This document shows positions 54,655 to 64,000 of a stretch of 64,000 bases of DNA, in pieces. Every line of letters starts with the position of its first letter. The stretch's first letter is position 1. The notes under the pieces were generated by a model. That model worked only from the letters and a program-made list of their open reading frames with translations. It was not told the origin of the DNA and ran no database searches. A program made the translations under genes and the position numbers. Where the stretch lies: positions 9,741,501 to 9,805,500 of the forward strand of contig CM076947.1 in the NCBI GenBank assembly GCA_039566865.1. Reading direction: 5' to 3'. The DNA comes from Aurelia coerulea (taxonomy: Eukaryota; Cnidaria; Scyphozoa; Semaeostomeae; Ulmaridae).

Positions 54655-57600
54655 TGGTCTAAAATCGAGACGTAAATTTTCAGCTCTCTCACCGGGAGCT
54701 GGAGGACGGACAGCTCTAGGGTCTATTTCCCTTGTCTAAAATCGAGACGTAAATTTTTAGCTCCCTCACGGGCAGCTCGAGGTCGGACAGCTCGAGGGTC
54801 TAGCTCGCTGGTCTAAAATCGAAATATAAATTTTCAGCTCTCTCACCGGCAGCTGGAGGACGGACAGCTCTATGGTCTAGCTCCTTGGTCTAAAATCGAA
54901 GTATAAATTTTCAGCTCTCTCACCGGCAGCTGGAGGACGGACAGCTCTAGGGTCTAGCTCCCTGGTCTAAAATCGAAGTATAAATTTTCAGCTCTCTCAC
55001 CGGCAGCTCGAGGAAGGACAGCTCTAGGGTCTAGCTCGCTGGTCTAAAATCGAAGTATAAATTTTCAGCTCTCTCACCGGCAGCTAGAGGACGGACAGCT
55101 CTAGGGTCTAGCTCCCTGGTCTAAAATAGAAGTATAAATTTTTAGCTCTCTCACCGGCAGCTGGAGGACGGACAGCTCTAGGGTCTAGCTCCCTGGTCTA
55201 AAATCGAAGTATAAATTTTTAGCTCTCTCACCGGCAGCTGGAGGACGGACAGCTCTAGGGTCTAGCTCCCTGGTCTAAAATCGAAGTATAAATTTTTAGC
55301 TCTCTCACGGGCAGCTCGAGGACGGACAGCTTGAGTGTCTAACTCTCGGGTCTAAAATCGAAGTATAAATTGTTAGCTCTCTCACCGGCATCTCGAGGGC
55401 CGACAGCTCGAGGGTCTATTTCCCTTGTGTAAAATCGATACGTAAATTTTTAGGTCTCTCACCGGCAGCTCGAGGACTGACAGCACTAGGGTCTATTTCC
55501 CTTGTCTAAAATCGAGACGTAAATTTTTAGCTCCCTCACGGGCAGCTCGAAGGCGGACAGCTCGAGGGTCTAGCTCCTTCGTCTAAAATCGAAGTATAAA
55601 TTTTTAGCCCTCTCACCGGCAGCTCGAGGACTGACAGCCCTAGGGTCTATTTCCCTTGTCTAAAATCGAGACGTAAATTTTTAGCTCCCTCACGGGCAGC
55701 TCGAGGACTGACAGCCCTAGGGTCTATTTCCCTTGTCTAAAATCGAGACGTAAATTTTTAGCTCCCTCACGGGCAGCTCGAGGGCGGACAGCTCGAGGGT
55801 CTAGCTCCCTCGTCTAAAATCGAAGTATAAATTTTTAGCCCTCTAACCGGCAGCTCGAGGGCGGACAGCTCGAGGGTCTATTTCCCTTGTCTAAAATCGA
55901 GACGTAAATTTTTAGCCTTCTCACGGGCAGCTCGAGGACGGACAGCCCTAAGGTCTATTTCCCTTGTCTAAAATCGAGACGTAAATTTTTAGCTCTCTCA
56001 CGGGCAGCTCGAGGACTGACAGCTCGAGGGTCTATTTCCCTTGTCTAAAATCGAAGTATAAATTTTTAGCCCTCTCACCGGCAGCTCGAGGACTGACAGC
56101 CCTAGGGTCTATTTCCCTTGTCTAAAATCGAGACGTAAATTTTTAGCTTTCTCAGCGGCAGCTCGAGGACGGACAGCTCGAGGGTCTATTTCCCTTGTCT
56201 AAAATCGAGACGTAAATTTTTAGCTTTCTCACGGGCAGCTCGAAGGCGGACAGCTCGAGGGTCTAGCTCCTTCGTCTAAAATCGAAGTATAAATTTTTAG
56301 CCCTCTCACCGGCAGCTCGAGGACTGACAGCACTAGGGTCTATTTCCCTTGTCTAAAATCGAGACGTAAATTTTTAGCTCCCTCACGGGCAGCTCGAGGA
56401 CTGACAGCCCTAGGGTCTATTTCCCTTGTCTAAAATCGAGACGTAAATTTTTAGCTCCCTCACGGGCAGCTCGAGGGCGGACAGCTCGAGGGTCTAGCTC
56501 CCTCGTCTAAAATCGAAGTATAAGTTTTTAGCCCTCTAACCGGCAGCTCGAGGGCGGACAGCTCGAGGGTCTATTTCCCTTGTCTAAAATCGAGACGTAA
56601 ATTTTTAGCCTTCTCACGGGCAGCTCGAGGACGGACAGCCCTAAGGTCTATTTCCCTTGTCTAAAATCGAGACGTAAATTTTTAGCTCTCTCACGGGCAG
56701 CTCGAGGACGGACAGCTCGAGGGTCTATTTCCCTTGTCTAAAATCGAAGTATAAATTTTTAGCCCTCTCACCGGCAGCTCGAGGACTGACAGCCCTAGGG
56801 TCTATTTCCCTTGTCTAAAATCGAGACGTAAATTTTTAGCTCTCTCACCGGCAGCTCGAGGACGGACAGCTCTAGGGTCTATTTCCCTGGTCTAAAATCG
56901 AAGTATAAATTTTTAGCTCTCTCACCGGCAGCTCGAGGACGGACAGCTCGAGGGTCTAGCTCCCTGGTCTAAAATCGAAGTATAAATTTTTAGCCCTCTC
57001 ACCGGCAGCTCGAGGGCGGACAGCTCGAGGGTCTATTTCCCTTGTCTAAAATCGAGACGTAAATTTTTAGCTCTCTCACCGGCAGCTCGAGGACGGACAG
57101 CTCATGGGTCTAGTTCCCTTGTCTAAAATCGAAGTATAAATTTTTAGCTCTCTCACCGGCAGCTCGAGGACTGACAGCTCGAGGGTCTATTTCCCTTGTC
57201 TAAAATCGAAGTATAAATTTTTAGCCCTCTCACCGGCAGCTCGAGGACGGACAGCTCGAGGGTCTAGCTCCCTTGTCTAAAATCGAAGTACGTAAATTTT
57301 TAGCTCTCTCACCGGCAGCTCGAGGACGGACAGCTCTAGGGTCTAGTTCCCTTGTCTAAAATCGAGACGTAAATTTTTAGCTCTCTCACGGGCAGCTCGA
57401 GGACGGACAGCTCGAGGGTCTAGCTCCCTGGTCTAAAATCGAAGTATAAATTTTTAGCCCTCTAACCGGCAGCTCGAGGACTGACATCCTTAGGGTCTAT
57501 TTCCCTGGTCTAAAATCGAAGTATAAATTTTCAGCTCTCTCACCGGCAGCTGGAGGACGGACAGCTCTAGGGTCTATTTCCCTTGTCTAAAATCGAGACG

Positions 57601-59340
57601 TAAATTTTTAGCTCCCTCACGGGCAGCTCGAGGGCGGACAGCTCGAGGGTCTAGCTCGCTGGTCTAAAATCGAAGTATAAATTTTCAGCTCTCTCACCGG
57701 CAGCTAGAGGACGGACAGCTCTAGGGTCTAGCTCCCTGGTCTAAAATCGAAGTATAAATTTTTAGCTCTCTCACCGGCAGCTGGAGGACGGACAGCTCTA
57801 GGGTCTAGCTCCCTGGTCTAAAATCGAAGTATAAATTTTTAGCTCTCTCACCGGCAGCTGGAGGACGGACAGCTCTAGGGTCTAGCTCCCTGGTCTAAAA
57901 TCGAAGTATAAATTTTTAGCTCTCTCACCGGCAGCTCGATGACAGACAGCTCGAGGGTCTAGCTCCCTCGTCTAAAATCGAAGTATAAATTTTTAGCCCT
58001 CTAACCGGCAGCTCGAGGGCGGACAGCTCATGGGTCTAGTTCCCTTGTCTAAAATCGAGACGTAAATTTTTAGCTCTCTCACGGGCAGCTCGAGGACGGA
58101 CAGCTCGAGGGTCTAGCTCCCTGGTCTAAAATCGAAGTATAAATTTTTAGCCCTCTAACCGGCAGCTCGAGGACTGACATCCTTAGGGTCTATTTCCCTT
58201 GTCTAAAATCGAGACGTAAATTTTTAGCTCTCTCACGGGCAGCTCGAGGACGGACAGTTCGAGGGTCTAGCTCCCTCGTCTAAAATCGAAGTATAAATTT
58301 TTAGCCCTCTAACCGGCAGCTCGAGGACTGACAGCCCTAGGGTCTATTTCCCTTGTCTAAAATCGAGACGTAAATTTTTAGCTCCCTCACGGGCAGCTCG
58401 AGGGCGGACAGCTCGAGGGTCTAGCTCCCTCGTCTAAAATCGAAGTATAAATTTTTAGCCCTCTGACCGGCAGCTCAAGGGCGGACAGCTCGAGGGTCTA
58501 TTTTCCTTGTCTAAAATCGAGACGTAAATTTTTAGTTCTCTCACCGGCAGCTCGATGACAGACAGCTCGATGACCGCGAGGGTCTAACTCTCGGGTCTAA
58601 AATCGAAGTATAAATTTTTTGCCCTCTCACCGGCAGCTCGAGGACTGACAGCCCTAGGGTCTATTTCCCTGGTCTAAAATCGAAGTATAAATTTTCAGCT
58701 CTCTCACCGGCAGCTGGAGGACGGACAGCTCTAGGGTCTAGCTCCCTGGTCTAAAATCGAATTTTAAATTTTTAGCTCTCTGACCAACAGCTCGAGGGTC
58801 TTGCTCCCTTGTCTAAAATCGAAGTATAAATTTTCAGCTCTCTCACCGGCAGCTGGAGGACGGACAGCTCTAGGGTCTAGCTCCCTGGTCTAAAATCGAA
58901 GTATAAATTTTCAGCTCTCTCACCGGCAGCTGGAGGACGGACAGCTCTAGGGTCTAGCTCCCTGGTCTAAAATCGAAGTATAAATTTTCAGCTCTCTCAC
59001 CGGCAGCTCGAGGAAGGACAGCTCAAGGGTCTAGCTCCCTGGTCTAAAATCGAAGTATAAATTTTTAGCTCTCTGACCAACAGCTCGAGGGTCTAGCTCC
59101 CTTGTCTAAAATCGAAGTATAAATTTTCAGCTCTCTCACGGGCAGCTCGAGGACGGACAGCTCGAGTGTCTAACTCTCGGGTCTAAAATCGAAGTATAAA
59201 TTGTTAGCTCTCTCACCGGCATCTCGAGGGCCGACAGCTCGAGGGTCTATTTCCCTTGTGTAAAATCGATACGTAAATTTTTAGCTCTCTCACCGGCAGC
59301 TCGATGACAGACAGCTCGAGGGTCTAACTCCCGGCTCTTA
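54655..59340 (+). repeat. 77-bp satellite, about 60 copies
   Basis: The monomer reads CTAAAATCGAAGTATAAATT, TTTAGCTCTCTCACCGGCAG, CTCGAGGACGGACAGCTCGA, GGGTCTAGCTCCCTGGT. Two main variant classes alternate in blocks: AAGTATAAAT with TAGCTCCCTGG, and AGACGTAAAT with TATTTCCCTTG. This suggests multi-monomer (higher-order) amplification; for example, long stretches near 55.5-56.0 kb and 56.2-56.7 kb resemble each other. Each monomer carries the palindrome AGCTCGAG(C/G). The array ends just upstream of a candidate first exon at 59437. Non-coding. Confidence 0.95.
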
Positions 59341-59436
59341 GCTCTCCGAGGAGTAAAGGACCCATGACGACCCCCGTCTTTGAGTATGAAGTCGAGGCTA
59401 CTGGTCACGTGACCGAAGAACTCGATCGGATTGATA

Positions 59437-59506
59437 ATGGCGGACGGAGTGAAGATTTGGAGGTTAGTCATGGATGTATTTTGGCTAATAAAAGATGGAA
59501 TTGAAG
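59437..59506 (+). other. Candidate first coding exon (MADGVKIWRL...)
   Basis: ATG in good context (GATAATGGCGG) opens 23 codons that end at a strong donor (GAAG|GTGAGT). The upstream 100 bp is GC-richer (CACGTG at 59406), promoter-like. No downstream exon could be assigned with confidence. It may belong to the Harbinger element at 60.7-61.4 kb or to another gene. Confidence 0.35.
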
Positions 59507-60479
59507 GTGAGTAATTATTAATTATATATCAAATTAATCCCCATGTTCTGGGCTATCGATTGATATACAATACATATGTAACAGACATACAACGACAAAG
59601 TTATAAGTACAAACAGTATAGACACGGTCTGAAGAGGGTGTGCGAAACTGCATTAGCGCCAAAAGTTTGGAATGAACTCTACACTTACGGCATTAAAAGT
59701 ATAAGAAACATATAAGAAACTTTTGCCAGCAAAATGGCCCAAAAATTTAAGAAACTGCCTACCAGCCCCGGACCTTAGCATGAATCTATGTTACCGTAGA
59801 CTCTTTATCTTGAAGCTGTTTTCGCTTTATTGTAGCGAACAAAATATGAAAACGGAGCAAAGAGCCCGGGTGGGAATGCACATATTTTGGGTAACGGGAC
59901 GTGACATCGGAAAGGGTATCGATTTCCGCGATTTTGATCTCAGGAACGGTATCGCAATTTTCGTACAAGGAACGGTATCGATTCTCGCGATTTTGGTATA
60001 AGCACAAGATCGGATATACGTTTTCAGAAAATTGGTATAAGGTCAGGTGTACTTTTTCGGAAAATTGGTATAAGGAACGGGCATGTTTTTGAAGCTTCGA
60101 TGGCACGTCCTCGACCAAATCCTGGTCAAGTACCCCCCCCCCCCGATGCAAGGGGCCAAGTTTCTCAACGTTTTCAGATTTCCTCCTTGAACAGTTAAAG
60201 ACATGATTTTTTCAAGCTGTTGCAATGTTTAGATATTACTCAAATTTCTTCCGAGTAATATGATGCAGGAAACAAGTCAAAATGAGGCAAAAATGCTTTC
60301 TTAATTTGTTGACGATCTGAATGTTGAGTTTCTTATAAGCAGTTTCTTACGTGTAAATAACGGGGCAGACTCTACATTGCCCGATTGCCACTTGATTCAA
60401 AATCAGGGCCTTCTTTTACATAACAGCTAGCTAGGCAATTGGTCCCTTGTTTGTATCTATTGTTTTTCCTGTAGATAAT
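59507..60479. other. Spacer; repeat fragments only
   Basis: Contains AAGAAAC repeat pieces (59700-59770, related to 27640-27720), a tandem GGTATCGATT/GGAACGGTATCG stretch (59915-60080) and a C run at 60135-60144. No gene is recognised. Confidence 0.4.
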
Positions 60480-60748
60480 GTAGAAAATGAAATTCAATAA
60501 ATTGGGAAAAAATCGGACTATTTCGTCCGAGAAGTCCGTGTTTTCGAGTTCCGACATGTCCGAGTTTTCTTCTAGAGCATAGGAGAATTCGATAAGTTGG
60601 AGAAGGGAAAAGTCGGACCATTTCGTCCGAGAAGTCCGTGTTTTCGAGTTTGAACTAGGGCTAATTCGAAAACTCGGACTTAGAAAACTCGGACAATCTG
60701 GTCCGAGATGTCCGAGATGTCCGAGAAGTCCGAGTTTTCGACCTGGCC
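60480..60748. mobile_element. Partial GGCCAGGT-family MITE (right end only)
   Basis: Ends CGAGTTTTCGACCTGGCC at 60748 and has 9-bp tandem GTCCGAGAT units next to the end. Two internal ~110-bp direct copies of a TCGTCCGAGAAGTCCGTGTT-containing unit occur. No matching left end is visible. Its right edge meets the Harbinger transposase frame, suggesting the MITE insertion removed or separated the transposase N-terminus. Confidence 0.6.
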
Positions 60749-61436
60749 CCCAATTAAGTGCCCTCCAGGAGGCCAGCAGTCCCAGAAAGAGCACCATAAC
60801 TTCAAGGGATTCTACTCAATTGTCCTAATGGCAATAGTTGATGCAACGTTTCGTTTCACCTGGGCAAGTTGTGGTTACACAGGGAACAACCATGACTCTA
60901 CTATTTTCCAAGCAACAAGCGTGTACAAGAAAATTGCAGAGAAACAAGTAATTCCAAATATTGCAAAGAATATTAACAATATTGATGTTCCTCCACTTAT
61001 TTTAGGGGATGGAGCATTTCCCTTTTGTTCTTGGCTGATGAAGCCCTACTCAAATGCAGCTCTCACACCGGATCAAAGCTATTTTAACTACAGGCTTAGC
61101 AGAGCAAGGATGGTAACTGAGGGGGCATATGGGAGATTGAAGGGGAGATGGAGATCATTAATGAGGAAATGTGACTGTGCAAAGGCAACGGTGAGAAGTA
61201 TGACACTTGCATGCATCATCCTCCATAATGTATGCATTGCGGTTGGTGACACTGTACCACGAAGCTGGGACATCAATGTTGACCCTGCTACAAACAAAAT
61301 GAGACCACGGGGTGTTGTGCATGACTTGCTCCAGATGAGATGTTGCAGAGCCGTAAGAGATACTTCCAGGCATGCCTCTGACATTAGAAAAAGTCTTCAA
61401 GCTATGTTTACAAGGGAAAAAGAACAGACTGCATGA
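60749..61436 (+). pseudogene. PIF/Harbinger (HARBI1-like) nuclease, N-terminally truncated
   Basis: The frame opens in MITE sequence and becomes Harbinger-like at IKCPPGG...HNFKGFYSIVLMAIVDATF, which contains the first catalytic Asp. The second is in LILGDGAFPF and the Glu in MVTEGAYGRLKGRW, so the DDE_Tnp_4 triad is complete. FNYRLSRAR and LACIILHN are typical of the family. The normal N-terminal ~150 residues (DNA-binding HTH part) are absent, displaced by the GGCCAGGT MITE at 60748. The C-terminus is intact to the stop at 61436. I see no MYB-like partner gene. Confidence 0.85.
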
Positions 61437-61491
61437 TCACTTTCTTGAATAGACTTGAAACCAGAAATGTCTGATTTTAGCAAGGGTCAAC

Positions 61492-62595
61492 GGCCAGGTA
61501 AAAAACTCGGAGATGTCGGAGATGTCGGAGATGTCGGAGATGTCGGAGCAAAGATTCTCCGACGTTTCTCAACTCCGACTTTTTTACCTGGCCTTATATG
61601 CTCTACTAAAAAAGTCGGAGATGTCTTATCTCCGACGTTTCTCAACTCCGACTTTTTTACTTGGCCCTATATGCCCCACTAAAAAAGTCGGAGATGTCTT
61701 ATCTCCGACGTTTCTCAACTCCGACTTTTTTACCTGGCCTTATATGCTCTACTAAAAAGGTCGGAGATGTCTTTTAACAATTGACATGGGTGAGTTTGAC
61801 AGGTTTTTTTGTTTCATTTACAACTGATAAGAAACTTTATAGCAAGAATTAGTTGAAAAACGTCATTTTTAGTAAGAGCAATCTGAAAAGCAATCTAGCA
61901 GACACTTTCTTTCATTATATTTTTCACTTGTTCCTTGTATACACCCCCCCCCCCCCCGAGTAACGACCCCGCTGAAACAATGCCCCGCCAAGGTTAAAGG
62001 ATGACCCGCCAAATAATGTGTTTCCCCCGCTAAGTTTGAGTTGCAACATTTCCCTGCCTTGTTTCTGTTATTTCCCCGTTGAAATGTTTGTTTCCCCGTC
62101 GAAAATCATGGATAAATGATCTATTTCAACGGGAAGTTTGATATTTGATAGTCCAGGATTCGATTGCAGGTAGCTTGAGCCACTTTTATATGCTTTCTTT
62201 TATCTACGTCTTCTTTATTTCTCGTTATTTTTTCGGTTCAAAGAACTATATTTACCGTCCACAATGAATAGTGATAAATTAAGACGTTAAGACAAAGTTA
62301 CTACAAATTTCAGGACCTAGTTTCTTATTGATTGAGTGTTGTGACGGCGAATGAAGAGAATTTGAATTGTAGAGAGTTATATAATATGCAATCTCTGAAC
62401 ATCTCCGACTTTTTTAGTAGAGCATATAAGGCCAGGTAAAAAAGTCGGAGTTGAAAAACGTCGGAGATAAGACATCTCTGACTTTTTTAGTAGAGCATAT
62501 AAGGCCAGGTAAAAAAGTCGGAGTTGAGAAACGTTGGAGAGTCTTTGCTCCGACATCTCCGACATCTCCGACATCTCCGAGTTTTTTACCTGGCC
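61492..62595. mobile_element. GGCCAGGT-ended element with 9-bp target duplication
   Basis: Ends GGCCAGGTAAAAAACTCGGAG and CTCCGAGTTTTTTACCTGGCC, with AGGGTCAAC repeated directly outside (61483-61491 and 62596-62604). The first ~270 bp and last ~200 bp are inverted arms with 9-bp tandem GTCGGAGAT units and internal copies of the terminal GGCCAGGTAAAAAAGTCGGAG motif. The centre is AT-rich and non-coding, with a C run at 61943-61957. Confidence 0.88.
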
Positions 62596-62679
62596 AGGGT
62601 CAACATGTCTGAATTTGCTTTCACATATTTTTTTAGAGGAAACTAAGAATTTGAGCCAGTACTGACATTTACGGTGGCC

Positions 62680-62950
62680 CACATGTGCAATACAAATATA
62701 AATTTTCTGATGCAAATATTTTCATTCTGATATGAATATATTTATTCCAATACAAAAATGTTTGTTCCAATACAAATTTATCCATTAAATACAAGTACCT
62801 TTGTTGCAATACAAATGTCTTACTCTAATACAAATTTGTATCATTCTGATGCAAATTTATTTAGTCAAATACAAATGTATTCATTCCTTCCAGTACAAAT
62901 TTATTTTTCTTCCAATACAAATTTATCAGGAACCTCATTCCAAATTTGTT
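62680..62950 (+). repeat. Subterminal CCAATACAAATTTAT repeats of the second integrase element
   Basis: About a dozen degenerate 18-23-bp units with the core ATTCCAATACAAATTTAT or ATTCTGATGCAAAT. They stop shortly before the ATG at 62989. Related units precede the first integrase copy (3530-3575). Confidence 0.75.
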
Positions 62951-62988
62951 CGTTTGAAAGGGAGGTTGAGTTATTTGACGAAAGCAAG

Positions 62989-64000
62989 ATGGCGGCGGCT
63001 GCAAGCAGTTTGTTTTGGGGAAATGATGGTTCAGATGGTGCGAATTGTTTATCGTGCAACGGCAAGATAAGTACCGTCGATTTAAATTTTTGCCAACATT
63101 GTGGTGAGCATATTGATATTGAACAAACTTTGATTACTGGATATTTCAGAAAAGGATTTGAATACAACAGTATACTTGCATTTCTATCGAAATATCATGG
63201 AATTTCGATGAGTTTACGCACATTTAATTCAAGATTGGGAGCTTATGGTCTCAGGAGAAAATCAATTCAAGACGTTGATATGCTTGCAGTTAGGCAAAGA
63301 ATTCAACAGCTACTCAGTGGCCCAGATTGTATGGGTGGGTACCGATCAATTTGGCATACCCTGAAACTTGAAGGAATGCAGGTTCCTCGAAGGTATGTAG
63401 AACAACTACTCCGAGAGCTTGATCCTGAAGGATGTGAAATGCGGAAAGCAAAGAAATTGAGACGCAGAAAGTACACCTCGTGTGGACCAAATCAATGCTG
63501 GCACACTGACGGTTACGATAAACTGAAACCGTTTGGCTTTCCAGTACATGGCTGCATTGATGGCTGGAGCCGCAAATTCTCTGGTTGAAAGTTGCAAGGT
63601 CAAATAATGATCCAAAAGTCCCAGCCATATATTTTGCACAGTGCATATCAAATCTTGGTGGCTGCCCTGTCAAAGTGAGAACTGACTGTGGTACAGAAAA
63701 TGGCATTGTTTCTGCCATGCAGTGCTACCTCAGGAGCTCTCCTGATGCTCATAAATATGGGACATCACCTGCTAACCAAAGGATTGAGGGATGGTGGTCC
63801 TTTCTCCGTCGAAACAGGACCACCTGGTGGATAAACTATTTTAAAGACCTCATCGACAGGAGTATTTACAATCCAGGGAACATCTATGAAGATGAAGCAC
63901 TGTGGTATTGCTTTCACACGAGTATACAGAAAGACCTTGATGAAGTTCAGCAGCATTGGAACACACATAGGATTCGAAATTCTTCCCATGGCACCGTCCC
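62989..64000 (+). pseudogene. Second zinc-ribbon integrase-type transposase (frameshifted, runs off the window)
   Basis: Starts ATGGCGGCGGCTGC (MAAAASSLFW). It has the same order as the copy at 3656: zinc ribbon (CLSCNGK...CQHCGEH), HTH (GFEYNSILAFLSKYHG), second HTH (GGYRSIWHTLKLEGMQVPRR), then WHTDGYDKLKPFGFPVHGC with the first Asp. A single-base loss at about 63574-63580 (CGCAAATTCTCTGG) shifts the frame inside the SRK-LWLKV stretch. The next frame continues VRTDCGTENG (second Asp), NQRIEGWW (Glu) and on to the window edge. It is clearly diverged from the first copy at the protein level, so it is an older relative and not a recent duplicate. It could be active if the frameshift is an assembly error. 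Confidence 0.85.

Noticed and set aside
61455..61755. Frames rich in SEMSEM/GDVGDV repeats (also 62377-62715 minus)
   Set aside because: They are translations of 9-bp tandem repeats in the GGCCAGGT element.

Overview
This is an intron-bearing eukaryotic window of AT-rich DNA that consists almost entirely of transposable elements and their remains. I recognise no host housekeeping gene and no tRNA or rRNA. The mix (DIRS-type tyrosine recombinase, Merlin, PIF/Harbinger, MULE with SWIM fingers, integrase-like DDE transposases, HECT-carrying elements and DUF6729-like ORFs) suggests an invertebrate metazoan. A cnidarian, perhaps an anthozoan, fits best, but that is inference from family composition only.

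Layout. Positions 1-5042 hold an SGNH-like fragment, a reverse-transcriptase fragment, a broken DIRS-like retroelement (minus strand) and an intact 416-aa zinc-ribbon integrase-type transposase. Positions 5043-23337 are one 18.3-kb DNA transposon bounded by identical 71-bp terminal inverted repeats. It holds two convergent multi-exon genes: on the left a 7-exon, fully open 415-aa protein whose C-terminal half matches the DNA-binding/dimerisation domain of AP-2 (TFAP2) transcription factors; on the right, on the minus strand, a MULE-type DDE transposase with SWIM zinc fingers, broken by one single-base frameshift. Both genes carry, in an intron, a long array of ~50-bp repeats built on the palindrome ATCTACTCCGAGTAGAT. 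The two arrays are inverted relative to each other, and versions of the same palindrome lie inside the terminal repeats.

Positions 25576-36813 are a second large element (11.2 kb) with ~530-550-bp inverted repeats that run almost to the start codons of its two convergent genes: a HECT-type E3 ubiquitin ligase gene (broken) and an intact 499-aa integrase-type transposase. These repeats contain several copies of ATTGCGCAAT. Positions 37062-42867 are the decayed remains of a DUF6729-like transposon ORF, cut by a palindromic MITE. Positions 43 to 49 kb hold a 160-bp tandem repeat, a decayed repeated ORF, an Ulp1/SENP-like protease fragment and a MITE. Positions 50.4-51.5 kb hold an intact Merlin (IS1016-like) transposase. 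Positions 54.65-59.34 kb are a 77-bp satellite (~60 copies) next to a candidate first exon. Positions 60.5-62.6 kb hold a truncated PIF/Harbinger transposase between members of a GGCCAGGT-ended element family with 9-bp target duplications. A second, frameshifted copy of the zinc-ribbon integrase runs off the right edge.

Many small TA-flanked palindromic elements with CCGGGTG ends are scattered through the window. The most unusual feature is the 18.3-kb element, which couples an AP-2-like DNA-binding protein, a MULE transposase and palindromic site arrays between one pair of inverted repeats.
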